Below, piece by piece: positions 51,975 through 60,351 of a stretch of 64,000 nucleotides of DNA. How positions within the stretch are numbered: the stretch's first letter is position 1; each line of letters opens with the position of its first letter. The stretch lies in assembly GCF_000982825.1 (NCBI RefSeq), contig NZ_CP011047.1, forward strand, positions 4,340,001 through 4,404,000, read 5' to 3'. The notes beneath the pieces are model-generated. The model did not search any database, was not told the origin of the DNA, and worked only from the letters and a program-made list of their open reading frames with translations. A program made the translations under genes and the position numbers. This stretch comes from Cronobacter sakazakii. GTDB lineage: Bacteria; Pseudomonadota; Gammaproteobacteria; Enterobacterales; Enterobacteriaceae.

Positions 51975-53078
51975 ATGAACTCGAAAGAGATGTCCAGGGC
52001 CTTTTTTATCCTGATCCTGTTTATCGTTTCGATCCTCTTTTTTAACCTGGTAAAACCGTATCTCTCCGCCGTGCTGTGGGCGGTGATCCTGGCCGTCATC
52101 TTCTATCCGATAAAGCGCAGGCTTTGCCACATGATGAACGGGCGCAACAACATCGCCTCGCTTTTGACCGTGGTGCTTATCTGCCTGCTGGTCTTCGTGC
52201 CGCTGGCCGTGGTGGCGTCGTCGCTGGTGAGCGAGTTCAACGCCGTTTACAGCGATTTGCAGGCCAATAACACCACGCTTCCCACGCTGCTGGCCGATGT
52301 GGTGCGTATCCTGCCGAACTGGGCGCAACGGATGCTGGCGGAAAACCAGCTCGACAACGCGACCGCCATTCAGGAGAAGATCTCCGGCGTGGCGCTCAAG
52401 GGCAGCCAGTATGTGGCGGGCAGTATTTTCCTTATCAGCCGCAACACGTTCAGCGTGGTGATTGGCTTCGGCATCATGCTTTACCTGCTGTTTTTCCTGC
52501 TGAAGGATGGCTCGCGGCTGGTGTCGGTGGTGCTGAGCGCGGTGCCGCTCTCAGACAAAGTTAAACAGCGGCTGTTCCGCCGCTTTGCCGCCGTGGCGCG
52601 CGCCACCGTGAAAGGCACCGTCGTGGTGGCGGTGGTCCAGGGCATTCTGGGCGGCGTGGCGTTTTACTTCGCGGGGATAGGCGCGAGCATTCTCTGGGGC
52701 TCGCTGATGGCGTTTCTGTCGCTGGTGCCTGCGGTCGGCGCCGCGCTTATCTGGGTGCCCGCGGTGATTTATCTTTTCACCACCGGGGCGATTATTAAAG
52801 CCGTTCTGCTGACCGCCTTTTTCGTGGTGGTGGTAGGCCTTGCCGACAACCTGCTACGCCCGCTGCTGGTGGGTAAAGATATCCGTATGCCCGACTGGCT
52901 GATTCTGCTCTCGACACTCGGCGGGCTGGAAGTCTATGGCATTAACGGCTTTGTGGTCGGCCCGCTTATCGCCGCGCTCTTTGTCACCTGCTGGAACACG
53001 TTCTCCGCAGGGCCAGGACGCACGCGCGCGTTGCCCGAGAACAAAGAGAACGGCGCTTCAGAGCCAGACGCTCGATAA
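51975..53078 (+). CDS. AI-2E/PerM-family membrane protein
   Basis: 367 residues, about seven membrane segments with a soluble stretch (about 75-150). AI-2E transporter (UPF0118) signature RRFAAVARATVKGTVVVAVVQGILGGVAFYFAGI (about 195-228) and DNLLRPLLVGKDIRMPDWLILLSTLGGL (about 294-321) present. Members include TqsA (AI-2 exporter) and YdiK; the substrate cannot be called from sequence. Single gene ended by a strong terminator shared with the convergent LysR gene. Confidence 0.87.
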   Translation: MNSKEMSRAFFILILFIVSILFFNLVKPYLSAVLWAVILAVIFYPIKRRLCHMMNGRNNIASLLTVVLICLLVFVPLAVVASSLVSEFNAVYSDLQANNTTLPTLLADVVRILPNWAQRMLAENQLDNATAIQEKISGVALKGSQYVAGSIFLISRNTFSVVIGFGIMLYLLFFLLKDGSRLVSVVLSAVPLSDKVKQRLFRRFAAVARATVKGTVVVAVVQGILGGVAFYFAGIGASILWGSLMAFLSLVPAVGAALIWVPAVIYLFTTGAIIKAVLLTAFFVVVVGLADNLLRPLLVGKDIRMPDWLILLSTLGGLEVYGINGFVVGPLIAALFVTCWNTFSAGPGRTRALPENKENGASEPDAR

Positions 53079-53092
53079 ACCGCCGTAACGCT

Positions 53093-53120
53093 AAAAAGGC
53101 CGCCCCGCGCGGCCTTTTTT
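53093..53120. terminator. Bidirectional terminator after the AI-2E gene
   Basis: Stem AAAAAGGCCGC / GCGGCCTTTTT, five-base loop, then a further T. Lies between convergent genes. Confidence 0.93.
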
Positions 53121-53131
53121 ATGGGCGCGAG

Positions 53132-54067
53132 TCAGTCGCGCTGCCAGTAGACCGGCGTGCCGAACACCTCCACAAAGTAGTCGATCGCCGCGCGGACGTT
53201 GAGCGGCGGGTGACGCGCGTTCGGGTAGATGGCCGCGATGTGCTGCGCCTCGGTGTTGATCGCCGCCTCATACTCCGGCAGCACTTTCACCAGTTTCCCC
53301 TGCGCCAGCCACTCGCCTGTCATCCAGTCCGGGAACAGCACCAGCCCCATGCCGTCGAGCGCGGCCGTCAGCAGCGAATGGGCGTTGTTTGACACCAGCC
53401 GCGCGTTCACCGGGTAATGCACCCACGGCTCGCCGGGTTTGCGCGCCAGCCAGCGGTTCGGCCCCGAGGAGCCGCTGTACACCAGGCACTGGTGCGCGTG
53501 AAACGCCTCCGGCGAGGCGGGCGCGCCGTAACGCGCCAGATAGCGCGGCGCGGCGGCGAAGTAGTAGCGCTGCTCGCAGAACACGCGGGCGTGAAAGCTC
53601 GAATCGGTGAGCGTGCCGATACGCACGATAAGATCGGTGGCGTCGCGGTGCGGGTCGACGTAATCGTCCGTCTGGGTTAAGGCCAGTTGCAGGCGCGGGT
53701 AACGCTCCGCAAGCCCGGTCAGCCAGGGCGCGATATGCCGCTGCCCGAAGAACACCGGCGCGTTGATGCGCAGCAGCCCGGACGGCTCAAGCGAGCGGTC
53801 CTGAAGCTCGCGCCGCGCCTCGCTGAACTGCTCGGTAATGCCGCGCGCGTACTGCGCGAATAGCCGCCCTGCTTCGGTTGGGATCACCGCGCGGGTGTTG
53901 CGGTAGAAAAGCTGCTGGCCAAGCGCCTCTTCAAGCTGGCGGACGGTGCGCGAAATCATCGACGCCGACACGCCCTCCCGGCGCGCCACCGCCGAAAAAC
54001 TCTGCCCGTCAAAGACGCTGATAAAAAGCTGAAGTGCGCGGATATTCACCGCCCCGCTCTCGTTCAT
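53132..54067 (-). CDS. LysR-family regulator 1
   Basis: 311 residues. N-terminal LysR winged helix (about 8-67; SFSAVARREGVSASMISRTVRQLEEALGQQLFYR) and a substrate-binding domain (about 95-300). Belongs to the PgrR/DsdC-like branch by the VFFGQRHIAPWLTGLAERYP segment. Divergent from the YdcZ-type transporter pair (98-bp gap), which is its probable target. Confidence 0.87.
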   Translation of the reverse strand: MNESGAVNIRALQLFISVFDGQSFSAVARREGVSASMISRTVRQLEEALGQQLFYRNTRAVIPTEAGRLFAQYARGITEQFSEARRELQDRSLEPSGLLRINAPVFFGQRHIAPWLTGLAERYPRLQLALTQTDDYVDPHRDATDLIVRIGTLTDSSFHARVFCEQRYYFAAAPRYLARYGAPASPEAFHAHQCLVYSGSSGPNRWLARKPGEPWVHYPVNARLVSNNAHSLLTAALDGMGLVLFPDWMTGEWLAQGKLVKVLPEYEAAINTEAQHIAAIYPNARHPPLNVRAAIDYFVEVFGTPVYWQRD

Positions 54068-54165
54068 CTGTGCGATTCCTGCAAAGGTGTTTCATCGATC
54101 GTAGCGTTTTTTAACGCACCGCGCTCCACTACACTGCGCCGCCTGGCATTTTTTTAAGGATTATC

Positions 54166-54600
54166 ATGCAGCTTTTATTAATAGCGCTCGTGATTGCGGG
54201 CGGGATGGGGCTTTCGGTTGAGGCGGGCCTGCTGGGGCCGCTTGGCGGTGAAGTCGGCGATTTCTGGGCGGCGTTCAGCATTTTCGGCGTCGGCGCGGCG
54301 CTTACCTTTCTGCTGATGCTGTTTTACAGCCCGCGCAACAGCCCGTCGTTTTTCGCCCAGCCCGGCTGGCAGCTTACCGGCGGCCTGCTTGGCGCGGGGT
54401 ATGTGGTCATTCTTACCGTCGCCACGCCGGTTATCGGCATCGCCATGACCATGATTGGCATTCTGGCGGGGCAGGTCTTCAAGAGTCTGATTATCGACCA
54501 TTTCGGGCTGTTCGGCGTTGAGCGCCGCCCGATAGATAAACTGCGCCTGCTGGCGCTGGTGTTTATTCTCGCCGCCCTGGCGCTGGTCGCGCAAAGCTAA
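54166..54600 (+). CDS. YdcZ-type (DUF606) DMT transporter subunit 1
   Basis: 144 residues with five membrane segments; LIALVIAGGMGLSVEAGLLGPLG and AAFSIFGVGAALTFLLMLF follow the DUF606/YdcZ pattern. Such half-size DMT proteins often come as adjacent pairs that form a hetero-oligomer. Followed after 9 bp by the second subunit. Substrate unknown. Confidence 0.83.
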   Translation: MQLLLIALVIAGGMGLSVEAGLLGPLGGEVGDFWAAFSIFGVGAALTFLLMLFYSPRNSPSFFAQPGWQLTGGLLGAGYVVILTVATPVIGIAMTMIGILAGQVFKSLIIDHFGLFGVERRPIDKLRLLALVFILAALALVAQS

Positions 54601-54609
54601 GGAACCATA

Positions 54610-55077
54610 ATGACGACAATCATGATTATTCTCGCGATTCTTGGTGGCGCGCTGCTGAGTATTCAGGCGGCGATTAACGGCCAGCTCGGCGGCAAAGTCG
54701 GCGTGTTCCGCTGCGCCTTTCTGACATTCTCGGTGGGGGCGCTGGTCTGCGCGCTGCTGATTTTCTTCTTTGAGCCGCCGCATACGACATCGCTGCTCGA
54801 CGTGCCGAAGTGGCAGCTCACCGGCGCGCTGTGCGGCGTGCCGTATATCGTAATTATGGTGCTGGCGGTGCAGCGCATCGGCACGGCAGTTGCGACGGTA
54901 GCGGTGATTTTCGGCCAGCTCGCCATGAGTATGCTTATCGATAATTTCGGCTGGCTCGGCAACGCGGCTATCCCGTTCTCGCTAAGCCGTCTTGGCGCGG
55001 TGCTCTGTCTCGCCGTCGCGCTGGCGCTGATTTATCTTGGCAACCGGCGCACCGCTACGCCTCGCACAGACGGCTGA
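54610..55077 (+). CDS. YdcZ-type (DUF606) DMT transporter subunit 2
   Basis: 155 residues, five membrane segments, same family as the gene before it (ILGGALLSIQAAINGQLGGKVG; QLTGALCGVPYIVIMVLAVQRIGTA). The last 23 bases overlap the end of the convergent LysR gene. Pair divergent from LysR regulator 1. Confidence 0.83.
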   Translation: MTTIMIILAILGGALLSIQAAINGQLGGKVGVFRCAFLTFSVGALVCALLIFFFEPPHTTSLLDVPKWQLTGALCGVPYIVIMVLAVQRIGTAVATVAVIFGQLAMSMLIDNFGWLGNAAIPFSLSRLGAVLCLAVALALIYLGNRRTATPRTDG

Positions 55078-55927
55078 ACAGGGCTATCAGCGTGCTGACG
55101 GCGGCATCCGGCACCTGTAAATCTTTCTTCACCATCAGATGCAGAGGGGTTGCGCGCCGCGCGCCGTGAGCGAGCGGCAGCGCGCGCAGCAGCCCCTGCG
55201 AGAGCGGCCCGGCGATCCGCGCCTCCGGCAGCCAGCCGTACCCCACCTGATGCATCACCGCTTCGATAGCCGCATCCACCGTTGAGAAAACCCACTGCTC
55301 CGGCGCGCCGCCGGGGCTTTGGGTTTGCCCGCCCGCAAGCCGGATGCGGGCGAAGCGCCCGAGCGCCTCTTCACCAATCGGCCCCGGCATCTGCGCCAGC
55401 GGATGATCGCGGTGCGCCACCGCCACAAAGTTCACGTTCATCAGCCATTCGCCGCGCCCGAGGCTGTCTTCACGGCGCGAGAGCACCAGCAGATCGGCGC
55501 TGGAATGCGCGGCGATAACGTCGCTCTGGCTCTCCAGCACTTCAGTCAGTTGCACCTGCGTGGACGGATGCTGGCGCTGAAACTCGCGCAGGATAGCAAA
55601 CAGCGTCTCGCGCGGAAAAATGTTGTCCACCACCAGATCGATGCGGGTGCGCACGCCGTCGCAAAGCGTCGCGGCATGCGCCTCCACCCAGCTAAAGGCG
55701 CTGAGCAGCGGGCGCACCTGCGCCAGCAGCAGTTCGCCTGCGGGCGTCAGCACCGCGCGACGGCCCTGGGTTTCGAGCAGCGCCACGCCGAGCCGCTCCT
55801 GTAGCAGCGCCAGGTTGTAACTTACCGACGACTGGCTGCGGTGCGTGCTTTCCGCCGCCCGGGCGAAGCTGCCTTCTTCGACCACTTTGTCCAGTAAAGC
55901 CCATTGTTCCAGCGTTGTTTTATGCAT
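55055..55927 (-). CDS. LysR-family regulator 2, divergent to padC
   Basis: 290 residues. LysR winged helix (about 6-64; SFARAAESTHRSQSSVSYNLALLQERLGVALLE) and binding domain. Divergent from padC with 99 bp between; AT-rich dyad sequences there (TTTTGAATCAATTTTATGCAAAAT region, 55935-55960) could be its sites. In Enterobacteriaceae a LysR gene is often next to padC and probably responds to phenolic acids, unlike the PadR repressor of Gram-positives. Confidence 0.87.
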   Translation of the reverse strand: MHKTTLEQWALLDKVVEEGSFARAAESTHRSQSSVSYNLALLQERLGVALLETQGRRAVLTPAGELLLAQVRPLLSAFSWVEAHAATLCDGVRTRIDLVVDNIFPRETLFAILREFQRQHPSTQVQLTEVLESQSDVIAAHSSADLLVLSRREDSLGRGEWLMNVNFVAVAHRDHPLAQMPGPIGEEALGRFARIRLAGGQTQSPGGAPEQWVFSTVDAAIEAVMHQVGYGWLPEARIAGPLSQGLLRALPLAHGARRATPLHLMVKKDLQVPDAAVSTLIALFSRLCEA

Positions 55928-56026
55928 AACTCATCGAAATTTTGAATCAATTTTATGCAAAATTAGCGTTATTCATTAAAAAAATAAAGGTCTATGCTTA
56001 ATTCAACAAAACAAAGGAGGCCAACA

Positions 56027-56533
56027 ATGAGTCACTTCGACAAACACGATTTAAGCGGTTTTGTGGGTAAACATCTGGTCTACACCTACGACAACGGCTG
56101 GAACTACGAGCTGTACATTAAAAACGACAACACCATCGACTACCGCATCCACAGCGGCATCGTCGGCAACCGCTGGGTGAAAGATCAGCGCGTTTATATC
56201 GTCCGCGTGGGTGAAAACATCTATAAAGTCTCCTGGACCGAACCGACCGGCACCGACGTGAGCCTGATTGCTAACCTCGGCGACCGTCTGTTCCACGGCA
56301 CGATTTTCTTCCCGCGCTGGGTGATGAACGATCCGAAGAAAACCGTCTGCTTCCAGAACGAGCATATCGAACAGATGGAAGCCTACCGCGAAGCTGGCCC
56401 GGCTTACCCGACCGAAGTGATCGACGAATTCGCCACCATCACATTTGTGCGCGACTGCGGCGCCAATGACGAAAGCGTCATCGCCTGCCCGGCAAGCGAA
56501 CTGCCCGCGGATTTCCCGAACAACCTGCGTTAA
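56027..56533 (+). CDS. padC: Phenolic acid decarboxylase PadC
   Basis: 168 residues from the ATG of MSHFDKHDL, preceded by GGAGG. Decarboxylates p-coumaric, ferulic and caffeic acids to vinyl phenols, a detoxification of plant acids. Family blocks are GKHLVYTYDNGWNYELYIKN (about 14-33; Tyr pair that binds the carboxylate), DYRIHSGIVGNRWVKDQ (about 38-54; Arg) and LFHGTIFFPRWV (about 86-97; catalytic Glu follows). Single gene with its own terminator. Confidence 0.95.
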   Translation: MSHFDKHDLSGFVGKHLVYTYDNGWNYELYIKNDNTIDYRIHSGIVGNRWVKDQRVYIVRVGENIYKVSWTEPTGTDVSLIANLGDRLFHGTIFFPRWVMNDPKKTVCFQNEHIEQMEAYREAGPAYPTEVIDEFATITFVRDCGANDESVIACPASELPADFPNNLR

Positions 56534-56545
56534 TCCTGCCCCTTG

Positions 56546-56573
56546 CGGCCTGCCACCCGGCGGGCCGTTTTTT
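56546..56573 (+). terminator. padC terminator
   Basis: Stem CGGCCTGCC / GGCGGGCCG (one G-T wobble) followed by TTTTTT, 12 bases after the padC stop. Confidence 0.88.
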
Positions 56574-56683
56574 CACCGCCCTTCTCTGGTCAAACTGTGA
56601 CCGCGCTCTCATGGTCTACGCTTAAGGCACTACCGTTTCGTCGCAGGTGCCCGCGCCTGTTCAGAGAAAGGATTATCCCGCCT

Positions 56684-58510
56684 GTGAAAAATAAGACCTA
56701 CCGCTCCCCCGCGCGCGAGAACGGCTACGCGGGCCTCGGCGATTACGCCGTCATCGGCGAAGGCCGCTCGGTGGCGCTTATCGCGCCGGACGGCGCAATC
56801 GACTGGTGGTGCGTGCCGAATCTCGATTCGCCGCCGCTGTTTGACCGCATTCTCGACGCGCCCCTGGGCGGCTACTTCGCGCTGACGCCGGAGGAAGCGT
56901 GGGAGATGTCGCGCAGCTATCGCGAGAACAGCAACGTGCTGGAGACGCGCTATAAAACCGCCTCCGGCGAAGTGCTGATTACCGAATCCATCAACAGTAC
57001 GTTCGCAGGCCGCCTGCCCTGGAGCGAGATGGCGCGCCGCGTTGAAGGCATTAAGGGCCATGTGCGTCTGAACGTGGTTTTTAAGCCCGGCACGCGCGCC
57101 CGCACCTGTTCGCCGTGGCTGGATCACGTGCAGGAGAAAACGATTTTCCACCTGGACGATTTAATGGTCGCCGTGCGCTGTACGGATGATGTGCAAACCG
57201 ACTACTGCGACGATACGGGCATGCGCGGCACGCTCACCACCTCGCCCGGCTCGCGCTCGCTGATAGCGCTGGTGGCGACCGAAAAGGAGCCGCTGGCGGT
57301 GCCGCCGCTTGAGAAAATCGACCAGCGCATTGAAACCAGCGACCACGCCTGGCGCGACTGGGCGGAGAATCTCTGCTGGAACGGCCCGTTTGAGCATCAC
57401 GTGAAGCGCTCGGCGCTGGCGCTCAAATTCCTCTGGTACGCGCCGACCGGGGCGCTGGCGGCATCCGCCACCACGTCACTGCCGGAGGGCATCGGCAAAG
57501 AGAAAAATTATGACTACCGCTACGCGTGGGTGCGCGACGCCTGCCTGATTATCAAATCGTTTGTCTATCTGGGATCGCTTGAAGATTGTAAGGCGGCGTT
57601 TTCCTAGCTTACCTCGACGATTATCCGCCACGACGGCCATCTGCGCGCCTGCTATACGCTGGAAGGCGGGCTGGTGCCGGAGGAGCGCTACCCGCAGCTC
57701 GAAGGCTACCAGGGCACGCAGCCGGTGCGGGTTGGCAATAACGCGCGCGATCAGTTTCAGCCGAGCATGTATGGCGATCTGCTCGGCACCGCGCGGCTGT
57801 TCGTTGAGATGGGGCACGTGCTCGATCTCGCCACCTCGCGCCTGCTCGGCCATCTGGCGAACCGCTGCGCCGATCGCTGGCGGCTGCCCGATTCCGGCAT
57901 CTGGGAGTTGCCCGAAGAGCGTCACTATACGCACTCGAAAATGGCCTGCTGGCTGGCGCTCGATCAGGCCGTGGCGCTGGCGGAGATTGGCCATATCGAG
58001 CCGACATGGAAAGGCCGCTGGGCGCGCGAACGCGACCGCATCAGCGAGTGGATTGAAACGCACTGCTGGAGCGAGAGCCGCCAGGCGTACACCTTCTACG
58101 CGGGCAGCGAGACGCTCGACGCCGCCATCAGCCTAACCCACTATTATGGCAGCAAAATTAACCGCAAGCGGATGCTATCCACCCTTGAGGCGATTTATCA
58201 GGAGCTTGGCCACAACAGCCCGATGCTCTACCGCTATTCGGGCGTCGAGGTGGAAGAGAGCACCTTTGTGGCCTGCGCCTTCTGGCGCGTCGAGGCGCTG
58301 GCGGAGCTGAAAAAGCGCGACCAGGCGCAGGAGGAGATGAAAGAGATTCTCGACACCCTGTGTCAGAGCGGCAACGTGCAGATCTTTAACGAGATGTACG
58401 ACACCCGCACCGGCGGCTGGCGCGGCAACATGCCACTCGGCTTAAGCCATCTGTCGCTTATCTGCGCCGCCAACGCGCTGTCCTGCGACAATCCGGGGCA
58501 CAGGATGTAA
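56684..58510 (+). pseudogene. GH15 glycosidase (glucoamylase/trehalase-like) with in-frame amber codon
   Basis: From GTG 56684 the frame runs 608 codons to 58510 but has TAG at 57605-57607. The codon falls in KAAFS-amber-LTSTIIRHDG; relatives have Trp here, so TGG to TAG explains it. N-terminal Trehalase-like beta domain (about 10-210; GYAGLGDYAVIGEGRSVALIAPDGAIDWWCVP), then a GH15 (alpha/alpha)6 barrel with YDYRYAWVRDA (about 270-280), GIWELPEERHYTHSKMACWLALD (about 405-427; catalytic acid Glu) and the C-terminal FNEMYDTRTGGWRGNMPLGLSHLSLI. Without read-through only the first 307 residues are made, lacking the active site. Probable substrates are trehalose or alpha-glucans. Confidence 0.87.
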
Positions 58511-58543
58511 AAAAGCAGGCGGGTGGATTGCTGCCCGCCTGCT
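58509..58543 (-). terminator. Terminator of the split lipoprotein gene
   Basis: Stem GCAGGCGGG / CCCGCCTGC (58515-58523, 58534-58542), followed on the - strand by TTTTTT. It overlaps the end of the + strand GH15 gene and may serve it in part. Confidence 0.8.
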
Positions 58544-58856
58544 GACGCGCTGTGGTTTTATGGCGCAGTAAACTCCGCCGCGTATTTCCGTAATTCCCCC
58601 GACGCCGTCATGAGCGTTATCCAGACTTCATAGCGCTCGCCGCGCCTGTATGTGATATTGGGCAGGCAAGTTTTCCAGGCAGGGAAAATTTTATGCGTTT
58701 CAGTAAACAGGCCATTGCCGTCTGAAAATGCGGAATAAGTGACGACATCATTTTTTGCCGCGTCGGGAAGCGAGATGCAAATGGCGTTGTCCTGGATCGC
58801 CACGTTAGCCGTTTCAGAAAATACCGGCCGATCGGCGCCTGACCACACGCACCCCG

Positions 58857-58865
58857 CCAGCAGGC
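58857..58865. repeat. Target-site duplication of IS1 copy 2 (partner at 59634-59642)
   Basis: CCAGCAGGC directly repeated on both sides of the IS1. The right copy includes the last base of the effector stop codon. Confidence 0.95.
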
Positions 58866-58920
58866 GGTGATGCTGCCAACTTACTGATTTAGTGTATGAT
58901 GGTGTTTTTGAGGTGCTCCA

Positions 58921-59196
58921 GTGGCTTCTGTTTCTATCAGCTGTCCCTCCTGTTCAGCTACTGACGGGGTGGTGCGTAACGGCAAAAGCACCGCCGGACA
59001 TCAGCGCTATCTCTGCTCTCACTGCCGTAAAACATGGCAACTGCAGTTCACTTACACCGCTTCTCAACCCGGTACGCACCAGAAAATCATTGATATGGCC
59101 ATGAATGGCGTTGGATGCCGGGCAACCGCCCGCATTATGGGCGTTGGCCTCAACACGATTTTCCGCCATTTAAAAAACTCAGGCCGCAGTCGGTAA
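58921..59196 (+). CDS. insA: IS1 InsA (copy 2)
   Basis: 91 residues, identical to copy 1: zinc finger CPSC/CSHC and helix-turn-helix. The A6C slippage run used to join it to InsB is at 59172-59178. Confidence 0.95.
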   Translation: MASVSISCPSCSATDGVVRNGKSTAGHQRYLCSHCRKTWQLQFTYTASQPGTHQKIIDMAMNGVGCRATARIMGVGLNTIFRHLKNSGRSR

Positions 59197-59618
59197 CCTC
59201 GCGCATACAGCCGGGCAGTGACGTCATCGTCTGCGCGGAAATGGACGAACAGTGGGGATACGTCGGGGCTAAATCGCGCCAGCGCTGGCTGTTTTACGCG
59301 TATGACAGGCTCCGGAAGACGGTTGTTGCGCACGTATTCGGTGAACGCACTATGGCGACGCTGGGGCGTCTTATGAGCCTGCTGTCACCCTTTGACGTGG
59401 TGATATGGATGACGGATGGCTGGCCGCTGTATGAATCCCGCCTGAAGGGAAAGCTGCACGTAATCAGCAAGCGATATACGCAGCGAATTGAGCGGCATAA
59501 CCTGAATCTGAGGCAGCACCTGGCACGGCTGGGACGGAAGTCGCTGTCGTTCTCAAAATCGGTGGAGCTGCATGACAAAGTCATCGGGCATTATCTGAAC
59601 ATAAAACACTATCAATAA
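59115..59618 (+). CDS. insB: IS1 InsB transposase reading frame (copy 2)
   Basis: 167-residue frame identical to copy 1, carrying the DDE catalytic part; made as an InsAB fusion by -1 frameshift. Confidence 0.95.
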   Translation: MPGNRPHYGRWPQHDFPPFKKLRPQSVTSRIQPGSDVIVCAEMDEQWGYVGAKSRQRWLFYAYDRLRKTVVAHVFGERTMATLGRLMSLLSPFDVVIWMTDGWPLYESRLKGKLHVISKRYTQRIERHNLNLRQHLARLGRKSLSFSKSVELHDKVIGHYLNIKHYQ

Positions 59619-59641
59619 GTTGGAGTCATTACCCCAGCAGG

Positions 59642-60160
59642 CTACTCAGCGAAACGATCAATAACGGTTTCATATAAGCTCAGCAATCCGGCGACATCAT
59701 TAAATGAAAAAGGGTTCAGACATTTTTTTAGCTGCGCCCACTGCCTGACAGAATAGTATTTCAGGACCCAGTAATCTGCGACGATACAGGCCTGCTGTTC
59801 CAGCGCGTATGTCTTCAGGCTGCGGCCTCTTTCAAGCGTATAAAAATAGCTCACCGCCCAGGAAAACATACCCCGTAATTTGACGTGATAACCGTGCTGA
59901 TATTGCCAGACATGCATCATTTCATGCATGAACAGATGCTGTAAACGGAGCGTGCTGCTGGCGAAATTTTCACGATATTCAGAGGGCAGAAAATAGATAT
60001 CGCCATCAGGCGAAACCGCGGTATGCGCGGTCTGCAGTCCAAAAGGAAACCAGGCTTCGTTATGAATAAAAACGTTCTGGTAATTTATTGAGTTTTTAAA
60101 AAGAAGCTTCGCTTCTTTGATTTCGCCTGGCGTTAAATGGCGGGCATTTTCAATTTCCAT
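59642..60160 (-). CDS. Putative T6SS/Rhs-type zinc metallopeptidase effector
   Basis: 172 residues from the ATG of MEIENARHLTPGEI (GGGAGAG upstream); a 23-codon extension is rejected. The active-site motif HEMMHVWQYQHGY (HExxH, about 97-109) and the N-terminal ARHLTPGEIKEAKLLFKNSINY match short proteins usually annotated as Rhs/Vgr-related type VI secretion proteins, whose fold resembles the DUF4157 (eCIS core) metallopeptidases. Other conserved parts: SPDGDIYFLPSEY, LEQQACIVADYWVLKY (third-ligand Glu region). No vgrG, hcp or rhs gene is nearby, so it would be an orphan effector. The immunity-like gene overlaps its 3' end and is broken, while this gene is intact. Confidence 0.78.
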   Translation of the reverse strand: MEIENARHLTPGEIKEAKLLFKNSINYQNVFIHNEAWFPFGLQTAHTAVSPDGDIYFLPSEYRENFASSTLRLQHLFMHEMMHVWQYQHGYHVKLRGMFSWAVSYFYTLERGRSLKTYALEQQACIVADYWVLKYYSVRQWAQLKKCLNPFSFNDVAGLLSLYETVIDRFAE

Positions 60161-60302
60161 ATCCACTCTCCCTGATGGCGCTTTGGTATGATTTCCGTGC
60201 AAATCATAACACCCGCCTTCCTGCGGCACGGCCCGAAGCCTGTGTCAAAATGGACACCCAATACGCTATACCGCCGTCAATTTCCGTCTTTACCCGCGCT
60301 CA

Positions 60303-60332
60303 AAATAAAAAGGGCTGCGCAATGGCAGCCCC
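60303..60332 (-). terminator. Terminator of the MetNIQ-type operon
   Basis: Stem GGGCTGC / GCAGCCC, six-base loop, followed on the - strand by TTTTTATTTT, 20 bases after the binding-protein stop. Confidence 0.9.
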
Positions 60333-60351
60333 TGAGAATAGTTACCGCTAA

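Larger units (their letters stand above)
58866..59633 (+). mobile_element. IS1 element, copy 2 (768 bp)
   Basis: Exactly 768 bp from GGTGATGCTGCC to the complement of GGTAATGACTCC, with a perfect 9-bp target duplication CCAGCAGGC (58857-58865 and 59634-59642). Orientation is opposite to copy 1, and the encoded proteins are identical to those of copy 1. Confidence 0.98.
58558..59673 (-). pseudogene. Putative T6SS immunity lipoprotein gene, split by IS1
   Basis: Begins at ATG 59673 (inside the last 32 bases of the effector gene). Removing the IS1 (58866-59633) and one 9-bp target copy restores 112 codons: MKPLLIVSLSSLLAGC then VWSGADRPVFSETANVA, a clear lipobox LAGC at 13-16. The mature part (about 96 residues) has two Cys (AICISLP, KTCLPNITY) and ends KYAAEFTAP, like the small periplasmic lipoproteins described as T6SS immunity proteins. 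IS1 cuts between the signal segment and the mature domain, so the remaining frame at 58558-58848 has no signal. Function as immunity is inferred from neighbour and type. Confidence 0.8.
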
